Both the position numbers and the translations under genes were made by a program. A model generated the notes under the pieces. It was given only the letters and a program-made list of their open reading frames with translations. It did not search any database and was not told the origin of the DNA. From an uncultured bacterium (GTDB lineage: Bacteria; Cyanobacteriota; Vampirovibrionia; Gastranaerophilales; Gastranaerophilaceae), in contig URPS01000018.1 in the NCBI GenBank assembly GCA_900549855.1, positions 1-41,997 of the forward strand: DNA of 41,997 nt, written 5' to 3'. The first letter of the stretch is position 1. Each line of letters starts with the position of its first letter. Below are positions 26,377 to 34,437 of the stretch, one piece after another.

Positions 26377-27768
26377 TTATCTAAATCTTCTCATGTTTTT
26401 CATCATCTGATGCGCAGTAAGTTTTGCTCCTGCATGTCCCATTTTACCCATCATAGAACCCATATTCTTTTTGACATCAGAAAAACCCTTCATCATTTTT
26501 CGCATTTGTTCAAATTGGTTTATAAACACATTCAAATCATGAAGCGGAATTCCGGAACCTTCTGAAATTCTTTTCTTACGAGATGAATTCATTAATTCAG
26601 GATGTTCTCTTTCTTCCGGAGTCATACTCTGAATAAATACTTCTATCTTTTTAAACTGCTTTTCACCTTCGTGGGAAATTCTTTGTCTATCATCTTTTGA
26701 CATTTTAATTCCTGGAATCATGCCCAAAAGTTGATCCATTGAACCAAACATTTTCATTTGAGATTGCATTTTTAAGAAATCATTGAAAGAAAATTCAGCT
26801 TTTGCCATTTTCTTTTCCATCTCTTTGGCTGTTTTTTCGTCAAAAACTTCTTGTGCACGTTCTACTAACGAAACAATGTCGCCCATACCTAAAATTCTTG
26901 TTGCCATTCTTTCCGGATAAAAATCTTCAAGAGCGTTTAATTTCTCACCTGTACCTGTTAATTTTATCGGTTTATGTGTGCAATAAACAACACTTAACGC
27001 AGCACCACCACGAGAGTCGCCGTCTAATTTTGTTAGAACTAAACCGGTTACACCTAGTTGAGCATCAAAGTTTTCTGCCACATTTACAGCTTCTTGCCCC
27101 GTCATAGAATCAATTACAAGAAGTTTTTCAGCAGGATGAAAAACTCTATCAATAAGCAATAACTCTGCCATCATATCCGTATCAATTTGCAAACGTCCTG
27201 CTGTATCCAAGATTAAGGTATTAAACCCCTTATCTTTTGCATAATTGATTGCATTCGTAATTATTGATTGAACATCTTGTGAATTTTCTTCTGCATAAAC
27301 TTCTGTTTTAATTTGTTCACCTAATGCCTTTAACTGCGTTATCGCAGCAGGTCTATAAACATCACACCCAACCAAAAGAGGGTTTCTGCCTTCTTTTTTT
27401 AGTTTTACGGCTAACTTTGCAGAAGATGTAGTTTTACCACTACCTTGAAGCCCTAACATCATAATTAAGTTTGGATGACCGGAAAAATCAAGCGGCGATG
27501 TTTCTTTGCCTAAAAGTTCAATAAGTTCATCATGTACAATTTTAATTAACTGCTGAGATGGGTTTACACCTTGCAGAACATTTTCACCTTCGGCTTTGTC
27601 TTTTATATTAGAAATAAAAGCCTTTACAACTCGCAAGTTAACGTCAGCTTCCAGAAGCGCACGTCTTATTTCACGCAAAGCCTCTTGCATGTTTTCTTGC
27701 GTAAGTTCCTTTTGTCCTGCTGTTTTTGCAATAATATCTTGTAGTTTATCTGATAACGAATCGAACAT
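26377..27768 (-). CDS. ffh: Signal recognition particle protein Ffh
   Basis: A 463-residue Ffh, the GTPase that binds 4.5S RNA and signal sequences and docks with FtsY. The N and G domains are complete: the GTP loop GLQGSGKTTSSAKL, DTAGRLQ, and TKLDGDSRGGAAL. The M domain is Met-rich and contains the RNA-binding RISEGSG motif. The tail is Met/Lys-rich (GKMGHAGAKLTAHQMMKN). The 4.5S RNA gene was not found in this window. It lies 50 bp downstream of the MGMAASQ gene and 56 bp upstream of the unknown gene before pth. Confidence 0.98.
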   Translation of the reverse strand: MFDSLSDKLQDIIAKTAGQKELTQENMQEALREIRRALLEADVNLRVVKAFISNIKDKAEGENVLQGVNPSQQLIKIVHDELIELLGKETSPLDFSGHPNLIMMLGLQGSGKTTSSAKLAVKLKKEGRNPLLVGCDVYRPAAITQLKALGEQIKTEVYAEENSQDVQSIITNAINYAKDKGFNTLILDTAGRLQIDTDMMAELLLIDRVFHPAEKLLVIDSMTGQEAVNVAENFDAQLGVTGLVLTKLDGDSRGGAALSVVYCTHKPIKLTGTGEKLNALEDFYPERMATRILGMGDIVSLVERAQEVFDEKTAKEMEKKMAKAEFSFNDFLKMQSQMKMFGSMDQLLGMIPGIKMSKDDRQRISHEGEKQFKKIEVFIQSMTPEEREHPELMNSSRKKRISEGSGIPLHDLNVFINQFEQMRKMMKGFSDVKKNMGSMMGKMGHAGAKLTAHQMMKNMRRFR

Positions 27769-27818
27769 TTATTAATCCCTTTATAAAAATACAAAGGAAT
27801 TATACCATAAACAAGCAA

Positions 27819-29312
27819 CTATGCGAATATATTCATAGTTCTTTCAGTGTTATCATTCTTTACTGTTTCAATACCTTTAATCATTGTATTGATTGCAGAT
27901 TGTTCTGTTTCAAGGTTTTTCATTCTAGTATCAATTCTGGATTCTTTTTCACTAATAATACTTTTTTCGTACTCATATTCTGTCAAAGCTTCATTTTGGT
28001 AATCAGAATCATTTACAGAAAAGATATTATCAACGTTGGATGCGATACTTTCATCATAAACATAGTATTGCTTACCTTTTTCATCCGTATCTTCAGACAT
28101 TGTAGTAATGTAATACATATTGTTTTGCAACATTTGGTTCAAATAATCATTATCTTCTACTGAATCATTTTGAACCCAACCTTTTTCTGCAATAGCACTA
28201 AAGATTTGGTCATAAAATTTGATATTGCTTTCTTGTTCGGAAGTTAATGCTTGGTTATCTGTATTAACAGCAGCTTTGTAACTTGCTTGAGCCGCATCAT
28301 AACGTTTTTGCCAATCATCATGCTGAGTTTTCCAATTTTGCCAAGCTGCAGAATTTTGATCTCGTGTGTAATAAACTTTTGTACCATTAGTGGTTGTCGT
28401 GTAACTTTCTTGACCGGCTTTTGCAGTATTACTTTCATAAGCACCTAGTACTGTGTTCAAAATAGTACTTAAGTTTACTTTATAATTGCTACCATCTTTT
28501 TTTATACCGGCAACGCCGCTTTCTAAGCCTTGTTTATCAGCATCACTATCACCACCAAAATAATGTCCATTATCATCTATATAGTTTTTGCAAGCAGTTT
28601 TCAAACTTTCATAATCACTATCTGTAAGATAATATTTCATATTTTCTGCAACACCATTCAATAAGCTAGTTAAAGAGCTTTTTGCCGTTGCAGCATTACT
28701 GCCTAAATCTTGCCAAGCGCTAGTATTATCATATAATTTCCCTATATCATAAGAAACTCCATTAGCGTTGACTTTATTTGCATGAGCGAAAAATTTGCTA
28801 GCAGTATCTTTTGAAACAGGTTCTTTTAATTTATCACCTTCCTTTTTTAAAGTGTTTATATTTGCAGCTGCGGTATCAAGTGCTGCACTGGTAGAATTTG
28901 CATTTTCAATTGTTTCAGCAGAAATACCAGTAAGAGATGCTAAAATCTTAGTTCTATTTGTAGTCCAGTTACCACCAGCCTTACCATCTGCTGATATCAT
29001 TTCAGCATATTTCAAATATTTACTATCAATAACAACTTTTCCATCATTATTGGTAATCAAATATGGTTTGTTTTGGTTTGCATTTCCGGGACGCATCAAG
29101 TTTGAGTAACTTAAATCCATGTAAGTAACTCCGGAATTGTTAGACATTTTTAATTTTTTAGTACTTAAAGCATTTTGATAATTTTTGGTAACTCTTTGCA
29201 TATCCCTAGATAGAGAAGTTTTTTGCATAGACAAGTTTTCTAGCTGCCACCCGATATCGTTTTTTCGAGTGGTGAGCTGCAATAATCTAACTTGTGATGC
29301 TGCCATTCCCAT
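27819..29312 (-). CDS. MGMAASQ-type protein, unknown, possibly secreted
   Basis: A 497-residue protein of a hypothetical family beginning MGMAASQVRLLQLTTRKND and closing with a coiled coil and NDNTERTMNIFA. Such ends recall proteins of Gastranaerophilales and some other gut bacteria; this is from memory. The N-terminal helix (LENLSMQKTSLSRDMQRVTK) and C-terminal helix (ESRIDTRMKNLETEQSAINT) would pair, as in flagellar axial and type III-secreted proteins. The middle is Thr/Ser/Asn/Ala-rich and variable. There is no classical signal peptide. The start codon offers two close Met (29312 and 29306). Export by a flagellar-type route is an inference only. Confidence 0.7.
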   Translation of the reverse strand: MGMAASQVRLLQLTTRKNDIGWQLENLSMQKTSLSRDMQRVTKNYQNALSTKKLKMSNNSGVTYMDLSYSNLMRPGNANQNKPYLITNNDGKVVIDSKYLKYAEMISADGKAGGNWTTNRTKILASLTGISAETIENANSTSAALDTAAANINTLKKEGDKLKEPVSKDTASKFFAHANKVNANGVSYDIGKLYDNTSAWQDLGSNAATAKSSLTSLLNGVAENMKYYLTDSDYESLKTACKNYIDDNGHYFGGDSDADKQGLESGVAGIKKDGSNYKVNLSTILNTVLGAYESNTAKAGQESYTTTTNGTKVYYTRDQNSAAWQNWKTQHDDWQKRYDAAQASYKAAVNTDNQALTSEQESNIKFYDQIFSAIAEKGWVQNDSVEDNDYLNQMLQNNMYYITTMSEDTDEKGKQYYVYDESIASNVDNIFSVNDSDYQNEALTEYEYEKSIISEKESRIDTRMKNLETEQSAINTMIKGIETVKNDNTERTMNIFA

Positions 29313-29418
29313 TTTGAGTTCCGCTTTCCTTTATAGTTTTCCCTTGTTTACTATGTATTACGGCATTTTTTAGAAAAACTTTAGGATTTAGAGTAAAAGT
29401 TTTACAAAAGTTTACAAT

Positions 29419-29493
29419 TCACCTCCCTATTCATGGAGGTGATAGTTTGCCTATTTAAGCAAAAGACGCTCGGAATAAATTCCGAGCGTCTTT
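29419..29493 (+). ncRNA. Candidate small RNA: CCTCC hairpin plus terminator
   Basis: TCACCTCC (29419-29426) pairs perfectly with GGAGGTGA (29435-29442). About 20 nt later a 15-nt-arm hairpin (29462-29493) ends the unit. The first stem exposes an SD-like and an anti-SD-like sequence. It could be a small RNA read rightward, or the terminator alone serving the minus-strand gene at 29551. No promoter is proven. Confidence 0.25.
29462..29493 (-). terminator. Terminator of the Lys-rich membrane protein gene
   Basis: AAAGACGCTCGGAAT (29462-29476) pairs perfectly with 29479-29493. It is 58 bp past the stop of the minus-strand gene. It could act in both directions. Confidence 0.85.
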
Positions 29494-29550
29494 GTGTTGT
29501 TTGTAAAATAAAGTTTTAGTTATGTAGGATTTTCACCCTTTAGCTTAACC

Positions 29551-31104
29551 CTAAGCTTCTTTGTTTTTTGATGATGCGATACCATATAATGCTGCGGCAC
29601 CAATTACAGCGCCTATTCCAGCTGCTAACCAAGTATTTGTACCGCCTTTTTTGAACTTAGACGCAAGTTCTGTAGCACCCTTTTGTAGTTTTTCTCTAGC
29701 TGCTGCTAATTCTTTTTCTACTACTTCCTTGGCTGCTGTATTAGCTGTACCACCCTTTTCTAAAGCTTTGTCATAAGCAGCTTGGGCATTTGTAATATTT
29801 TTTTCAAATGTTGAACCTTCTAAGGCTTTATTAACTTTTGCTGTAATTTCGCTATCTGAAACAGGTGTTTCTGCTTTTACTAACTGAGGGAATTTTTTCT
29901 TGAATTTTGCTAGTGTACTCTTCAATTCGCCAGCCTTGTATGCTTCACGTTTTTTTGAATAAACACCACTCAAGTAGCTATTGTCTTTTGCTTTTGCAAT
30001 TTTGTCCATAGTAGGTTCATATTTTTGAGCGATTTTAATTCTCTTAGAAATTACGTTTTCTAATTTCTCTGGAGTACATCCGTATTCAGCAGTTAAGTCA
30101 CTTACTAAGTCAGCTTTAACTTTTTTAGGGACTTTTCTATCACCAGAGATGATATCTAATTCACGTCTGTATTGTTTGCTTGTTTTTGTAATTACATCTT
30201 TGTAATCAGTTGCACTTGCTGCTGTTAACTGAGCTGGGTCAATCTTGATTTTACCTAACTTATCAGTGTTTTCGATGTATTGTTTCATATTTTCTAATTG
30301 TTGCATTGTCAATTCGTGAGCTTTAGTTCTCATTGCTTTTGCAGCTTTTGCATTTGAAACATCATACTTTCCGGTTGCTTTCAATTCATTTTGATAAAAA
30401 TTATTCATATCTTGATAAATTAATGATTTCTTTCCGGTAGCATCATTCATAGCAAAGTAACTCTTTAATGATACAGCAGGCTTAGTTCCTGTACCAGCTG
30501 CTCTTCTATAATCTGCTTCCCATTGAGTAATCTTGTTAGCATAATTAGCATTAGTAGCTTCCATTTTTTTGCTCAAAATGTGGTACTGACCGGATTTATC
30601 GGTATACATATCCTTAAGCTTGTTTCTGTATTCGTCACGAATAGCATTGTATTCGGATTTCTTTTTCTTAGGAAGATCTACGTCATCCCAAGATGGAATT
30701 GTTGTTCCAGCACCTTTGCCGGCTGTTTTCTTTTCAGCTTTAAATAATCTATCGAATTCAGCCTGTCTGGCATCTTTTGCTTTTTGCAAATCTACTGCTT
30801 CTTTTGCATCTTCTGCTAATGTTTTTTCTGGAACATTTTTTAATTTTGCTTCTAAATCAGCTACAGCCTTTGCGTCATTTTTTACGCTTTCCCAAGATGC
30901 AGGTTCTGCTTTTGTAGAAAAATCTGTAGTATCCTTAGCTTCGTTTACAATTGCTTCCCAAGATGTAGGTTTTTTAAGTGCATTGTTCACAAGTGCACCT
31001 ACAACACCACCACCAACAACACCACCTGCTACATAAGGTGCAGTTGATTTCTTTTGTTGAACTTGTGGCTGCAATTGTGGTTGAATTGTTAATTCGTCTG
31101 ACAT
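29551..31104 (-). CDS. Lys/Ala-rich helical protein with two Gly-rich membrane segments
   Basis: I do not recognise this 517-residue protein. After a Gln-rich start (QPQLQPQVQQKK) comes a Gly-zipper hydrophobic segment at residues 24-43 (YVAGGVVGGGVVGALV). The C-terminus has a second one (WLAAGIGAVIGAAALYGI) before a short SSKNKEA tail. Between them lies about 440 residues of Lys/Ala/Glu-rich coiled coil. A short unit repeats after the first segment: SWEAIVNEAKD, SWESVKNDAKA, and later SWDDVDLPK. It could tether two membranes or sit on one surface; nothing shows which. Export signals are absent. It starts after GGAG with its own terminator. Confidence 0.7.
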   Translation of the reverse strand: MSDELTIQPQLQPQVQQKKSTAPYVAGGVVGGGVVGALVNNALKKPTSWEAIVNEAKDTTDFSTKAEPASWESVKNDAKAVADLEAKLKNVPEKTLAEDAKEAVDLQKAKDARQAEFDRLFKAEKKTAGKGAGTTIPSWDDVDLPKKKKSEYNAIRDEYRNKLKDMYTDKSGQYHILSKKMEATNANYANKITQWEADYRRAAGTGTKPAVSLKSYFAMNDATGKKSLIYQDMNNFYQNELKATGKYDVSNAKAAKAMRTKAHELTMQQLENMKQYIENTDKLGKIKIDPAQLTAASATDYKDVITKTSKQYRRELDIISGDRKVPKKVKADLVSDLTAEYGCTPEKLENVISKRIKIAQKYEPTMDKIAKAKDNSYLSGVYSKKREAYKAGELKSTLAKFKKKFPQLVKAETPVSDSEITAKVNKALEGSTFEKNITNAQAAYDKALEKGGTANTAAKEVVEKELAAAREKLQKGATELASKFKKGGTNTWLAAGIGAVIGAAALYGIASSKNKEA

Positions 31105-31380
31105 AACTAATTACTCCTATATTTTACAACTAACTTTTCTTTTTATTTTTAGCCTTTACTAGCCATTGTAATCCCATAAATCTTTACATCTTTTCTGGTC
31201 TTATATATCTAAACACACAAACGAAATAAAAATTGCTATTTATACGCAGTGTTTTCTTTGTAAAAAATATATAAAATCCTTAAAACTATTATACGGACTG
31301 ATTTGTAGCTTGCAAATTTATATTTACAAAAGTTAACAAATGGGGTGAATGGTGAGTAGTGAATGGTGAATGGGGGGACT
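31105..31380. other. Spacer without recognised genes
   Basis: First part of a 776-bp gap. It is A/T-rich with no credible gene. At about 31343-31375 there is a minisatellite-like run of imperfect GTGAATGG units. The rest of the gap to 31880 holds repeats. Confidence 0.6.
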
Positions 31381-31392
31381 CTATTGTTCCAT

Positions 31393-31524
31393 GCTTCGCC
31401 CTTGAGGGGAGAGCGGATTTTCGATAGGGCGTTAGCCCGTAAGTGCAAATAACATGTATATTTCGCAGTTCACGCTTCGCCCTTGAGAGGAGAGCGGATT
31501 TTCGGTAGGGCGTTAGCCCGTAAG
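31393..31524 (+). repeat. Two tandem GAGAGCGGATTTT...GGGCGTTAGCCCG repeats
   Basis: The 51-bp units 31393-31443 and 31474-31524 match except at two positions, with a period of 81 bp. Each contains CTTCGCCCTTGAG, GGAGAGCGGATTTTCG and the small hairpin GGGCGTTAGCCC. The first is followed by TGCAAATAACATG, also found after the related unit at 11.53-11.60 kb. Past the second unit, AATAATCCAAGACA (31559-31572) is shared with 11655-11668. Confidence 0.85.
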
Positions 31525-31659
31525 GTGGAGGTCAGACGTTACTCTGCCGACACCCCGAATAATCCAAGACAAGCTGGGCGGAGCCCTGATGAGGGTGGAT
31601 ATGGATTTATGTAAATATTACAATTTTATTTGTCGTAAAGAATGTTAACATACCCAGAG

Positions 31660-31742
31660 GGCTAATCCCCTCACCCGAATTTCTAAGCTCACTAACGTTC
31701 TCTAAGAAATTCTGCCCTCTCCCACAAGGGGCGAGGGAATAG
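31660..31742 (-). repeat. GAATTTC...GAAATTC intergenic repeat (copy, inverted)
   Basis: Read on the minus strand it has GGGAGAGGGCAGAATTTCTT, then GAGAACGTTAGTGAGC, then TAGAAATTCGGGTGAGGGG. The same order and spacing occur at 34438-34512 (plus) and, more divergent, at 1697-1771. A partial extra copy of the CCCACAAGGGGCGAGGG head is at 31781-31797, after a CTACGTACGTAG palindrome (31764-31775). Confidence 0.8.
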
Positions 31743-31822
31743 AAACGCAATCTAGTAACTTTTCTACGTACGTAGTACCTCCCACAAGGGGCGAGGGTGT
31801 TAAGCGTTAACAATGTAAAAAC

Positions 31823-31859
31823 AAAACCCCTGCGAAATATATATCTCCCGCAGGGTTTT
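31823..31859 (-). terminator. Terminator of the small secreted protein pair
   Basis: AAAACCCCTGCG (31823-31834) pairs with CGCAGGGTTTT (31849-31859) with one bulged base. It lies 22 bp past the stop of the second gene. Confidence 0.85.
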
Positions 31860-31880
31860 CATTAGTTCAGTATTACTCAA

Positions 31881-32198
31881 TTATTTTTTAGAGAATAGAG
31901 ATTTCCAGAAGCCAACTTCATCGTTTACGGCTTTTTTAGTATTATCTCTTTTTGCTTGAGCTTGTTCTCTTTGTTTCTTAGCAGCTGCTTTTTGAGCTTC
32001 TTGTTTTTTCTTCAATTCAGCTTTCTTTTGAGCATTGGCTTTCTTTTGAGCTTCTGCTTGAGAATTAATTTGTTTTTCTTTCTTAGTAATTGGAGAAATC
32101 AAATTATCAACATAATTTTGGATTTTTGATTCTGCTGCATTAGCTGCTAAAGAACCAGTGATTGCGACAATTGCAAATATTGCTAAAAACTTTTTCAT
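31881..32198 (-). CDS. Small secreted Lys/Ala-rich coiled-coil protein, paralog 2
   Basis: A 105-residue protein with a signal peptide (MKKFLAIFAIVAITGSLAANA) and probable cleavage at ANA-AES. The mature part begins with an amphipathic segment (IQNYVDNLISPI), followed by a highly charged Lys/Gln/Ala helix and the end FWKSLFSKK. It is a clear tandem paralog of the protein encoded 13 bp upstream, sharing ESxxxNYV, [AS]PxTxKEK and the WKSL end. Function is unknown. The charged helix could bind the cell wall, nucleic acid or membranes after export. Confidence 0.75.
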   Translation of the reverse strand: MKKFLAIFAIVAITGSLAANAAESKIQNYVDNLISPITKKEKQINSQAEAQKKANAQKKAELKKKQEAQKAAAKKQREQAQAKRDNTKKAVNDEVGFWKSLFSKK

Positions 32199-32211
32199 TC
32201 TTCAATCCTTT

Positions 32212-32523
32212 CTATTTTTTCAATGATTTCCAATAATCTGTTTCTGCCTTAATAGCATCTTTTGCTGCTTGATGTCTTGCTTGAGCATCTTTCTTTTGTT
32301 GTTCTATTTTTGCTTGACGTTCAGCTTGTTGTTTTTTTAATTCTGCTTGTTTTGCTTCATTAGCTTTTTGTTGTGCTTCAATTTTAGAGTTTAATTCTTT
32401 TTCTTTTTGAGTAACAGGAGCAAGTTTCTTGTTTACATAATTTTCCAATCTAGATTCTGCAGCTGTTGCAGCAAGTGATGAAACTAATGCTAATACAGCA
32501 AATATTGATAACAATTTTTTCAT
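32212..32523 (-). CDS. Small secreted Lys/Gln-rich coiled-coil protein, paralog 1
   Basis: A 103-residue protein with a signal peptide (MKKLLSIFAVLALVSSLAATA) and a probable cut before AES. The mature chain is one long charged helix (KANEAKQAELKKQQAERQAK) ending DYWKSLKK. It pairs with the downstream paralog in one operon. A good AAAGGAG lies before the ATG, and TTGAGA/TTTAAT promoter boxes lie upstream. The duplication is more even in the signal and first 45 residues than in the helix. I know no named family for it. Confidence 0.75.
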   Translation of the reverse strand: MKKLLSIFAVLALVSSLAATAAESRLENYVNKKLAPVTQKEKELNSKIEAQQKANEAKQAELKKQQAERQAKIEQQKKDAQARHQAAKDAIKAETDYWKSLKK

Positions 32524-32551
32524 AATAAAACTCCTTTCTTAACTGAAAAAT

Positions 32552-32580
32552 ATTAAACCACGGATTTAATTTTTTCTCAA
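32552..32580 (-). promoter_or_regulatory. Promoter of the small secreted protein pair
   Basis: On the minus strand TTGAGA (32580-32575), 17-bp spacer and TTTAAT (32557-32552). Each box matches consensus at five of six. The start codon is 29 bp beyond the -10. Confidence 0.6.
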
Positions 32581-32605
32581 TACAATATTACATTATATTA
32601 CCATG

Positions 32606-32634
32606 TTTACCTCATCATATTTTTAAAGTATAAT
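32606..32634 (+). promoter_or_regulatory. Promoter of the WecG-like gene, giving a leaderless mRNA
   Basis: TTTACC (32606-32611), 17-bp spacer and a perfect TATAAT (32629-32634). The ATG is at 32641, only 6 nt past the -10, which puts the expected transcript start on the A of the ATG. No Shine-Dalgarno lies in front. Confidence 0.6.
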
Positions 32635-32640
32635 GTAAAC

Positions 32641-33360
32641 ATGAGTGTAGAATTATTAGGATATAGTATAGACGATTATTCGTTTGATGAAGCCGTTTTG
32701 AAGGCTAAAGAACTTATTGACAGCGATAAAGTTTCACAGGTTATAACTATTAACCCAGAAATGTTTCAGACTGCGGATAGCGATTCTTATTTTGCAAACA
32801 TTGTAAGAGAAGCTGAAATGGTTATTCCTGACGGTGTTGGTATAAAAATTGGGCTAAAGTTGACCGGTAAGAATGTGGCAAGAATTCCAGGAATTGATTT
32901 TGCAAAAAAACTTCTTAAAGAAGCAGCTTTGAGCAATATTCCTGTTGCAATTATCGGCTCTAAAGAAGAAGTTATCACAAAAGCTATTGAAAATTTGCAG
33001 AATGAAATTAGCGGACTAAATATTGTATATTATCATAACGGTTATTTTGATAATGATGAAGAAATTTATTCTGAGCTTAGAAATCATTCTCCGAAATTGA
33101 TTCTTATTGCAATGGGATCTCCTAGACAAGAGAAATTTATTTATGAGGCTAAAAAGAAGCTTAATCCGGCATTAATGGTTGGTATAGGAGGCAGTCTTGA
33201 CGTTTGGTCAGGTTATGTAAAGCGTGCACCTAAAATATATCAAATCTTAGGATTAGAGTGGTTGTACAGAACAGTTACTCAACCTTCCAGATTCAAAAGA
33301 ATTTTTCCTACTTTACCATTATTTTTGATAAGAGTTTTAAATTATAAAGAAAAAATATAA
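32641..33360 (+). CDS. WecG/TagA/CpsF family glycosyltransferase
   Basis: A 239-residue enzyme of the WecG/TagA/CpsF group (GT26), which adds a sugar such as N-acetylmannosamine or its uronic acid to a lipid-linked sugar in cell-wall or capsule polymer synthesis. Visible family marks are TINPEMFQTADSD, VIPDGVGIKIGLKL and ARIPGIDFAKKLL near the active site, and the end with AMGSPRQEKFIYEA, GIGGSLDVWSG and APKIYQILGLEWLYR. The C-terminal tail is short. The other genes of the polymer pathway are not here. The start lacks a Shine-Dalgarno and abuts a -10 box. It precedes the transketolase subunit by 8 bp. Confidence 0.92.
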   Translation: MSVELLGYSIDDYSFDEAVLKAKELIDSDKVSQVITINPEMFQTADSDSYFANIVREAEMVIPDGVGIKIGLKLTGKNVARIPGIDFAKKLLKEAALSNIPVAIIGSKEEVITKAIENLQNEISGLNIVYYHNGYFDNDEEIYSELRNHSPKLILIAMGSPRQEKFIYEAKKKLNPALMVGIGGSLDVWSGYVKRAPKIYQILGLEWLYRTVTQPSRFKRIFPTLPLFLIRVLNYKEKI

Positions 33361-33368
33361 GAGGATAT

Positions 33369-34199
33369 ATGTTAACAGAAATTGAAATAAAAGAGCTTAA
33401 AGAAGCTGCGACAGAAGTTAGAAGAAATATTGTAAAGATGGTACATAATTCAAAATCCGGTCATCCGGGAGGTTCTCTATCCGGTGCTGATATTTTGACA
33501 GTTCTTTACAAGAAATCTTTGAATATTCCATCAGAATGGGATAAGTCTGCTGATTTTGAAAACCGTGACAGATTTATTTTGTCAAAAGGTCATGCTTCAC
33601 CTCTTTTATATTCAATTTTGGCGATGAAAGGTATTATTCCAAAAGAAGAATTAATGACTTTCAGAAAATTTCATTCCAAATTGCAGGGACACCCTGCAAA
33701 GCACTATTTGGCAGGAATTGAAACTTCTACCGGTTCTTTAGGACAAGGTTTGTCAATCGGATGCGGTATGGCAGAAGGCTTGAAGCTAAAACAAAACCCT
33801 GCCAATGTTGTTGTATATACAGGTGATGGTGAACTTCAAGAAGGCTCTTGCTGGGAAGCATTTATGCAAGCGGCTCACAGAAAGCTCGATAACTTGATTG
33901 CAATTATCGATAGAAATAAATTACAGATTGATGGCTGTACTGAAAATGTTATGGCGCTTGATAATTTGGCTGATAAATTGCGAGCTTTCAATTGGGAAGT
34001 TATAGAAATTAACGGTCATGATTATAATGAAATTTATGAAGCTGTAGAGGCAGCTAAAAAAGCTGATAGACCTTGTGCAATAATTGCTCATACAACAAAA
34101 GGTAAAGGTGTATCATTTATGGAAAATCAAGCAGGATGGCATGGAAAAGCTCCTAGTGATGAACAATTAGCACAAGCTTTGGCAGAATTGGGAGAATAA
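33369..34199 (+). CDS. tktA: Transketolase, N-terminal subunit
   Basis: A 276-residue N-terminal half of transketolase, which binds thiamine diphosphate and moves two-carbon units in the pentose phosphate pathway. Marks are SGHPGGSLSGADIL, RFILSKGHASPLLY, the GDGELQEGSCWEA thiamine-diphosphate motif and IDRNKLQIDG. In split transketolases the C-terminal subunit normally follows at once. Here the next gene is a 68-codon Cys protein, then a repeat and a kinase-like gene, so the partner must be elsewhere. A GAGG lies in front of the ATG. It is 8 bp after the glycosyltransferase gene. Confidence 0.93.
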   Translation: MLTEIEIKELKEAATEVRRNIVKMVHNSKSGHPGGSLSGADILTVLYKKSLNIPSEWDKSADFENRDRFILSKGHASPLLYSILAMKGIIPKEELMTFRKFHSKLQGHPAKHYLAGIETSTGSLGQGLSIGCGMAEGLKLKQNPANVVVYTGDGELQEGSCWEAFMQAAHRKLDNLIAIIDRNKLQIDGCTENVMALDNLADKLRAFNWEVIEINGHDYNEIYEAVEAAKKADRPCAIIAHTTKGKGVSFMENQAGWHGKAPSDEQLAQALAELGE

Positions 34200-34201
34200 T
34201 T

Positions 34202-34408
34202 ATGATAAAAACATGCCCTTTTGCAGAAAACAGAGTTTGTAATGACGAATGCCCTCTTTATGTATCACCGGATGAATTAAACGAATTTGTAACGGCAAGA
34301 TTGTCTTCTATTGGCGTAATCGATCGTGCAGAAGGCGAATGCTCCTTAAAAATGATTGCTTTAAGTCAAAGTAGAAGTATTTTTGAAAATACAAAAACTA
34401 GGGGGTAA
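34202..34408 (+). CDS. Small Cys-containing protein
   Basis: A 68-residue protein without a family I can name. The N-terminus has three closely spaced Cys in CPFAENRVCNDECPLY (residues 5-20), each before Pro, Asn or Asp, and a fourth Cys in GECSLKM. It could bind zinc or a small cluster. It starts 2 bp after the transketolase stop, with GGGAG inside the end of that gene, so it is translationally coupled. Function is unknown; it may be an accessory of the transketolase or simply a neighbour. Confidence 0.65.
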   Translation: MIKTCPFAENRVCNDECPLYVSPDELNEFVTARLSSIGVIDRAEGECSLKMIALSQSRSIFENTKTRG

Positions 34409-34437
34409 ATCAAAGGGATAAACCAAAGTATAACATT

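Noticed and set aside
31236..31813. Two open frames of about 70 codons on the minus strand
   Set aside because: They are translations of the repeat units and hairpins; the peptides mirror repeat sequence and are not gene-like.
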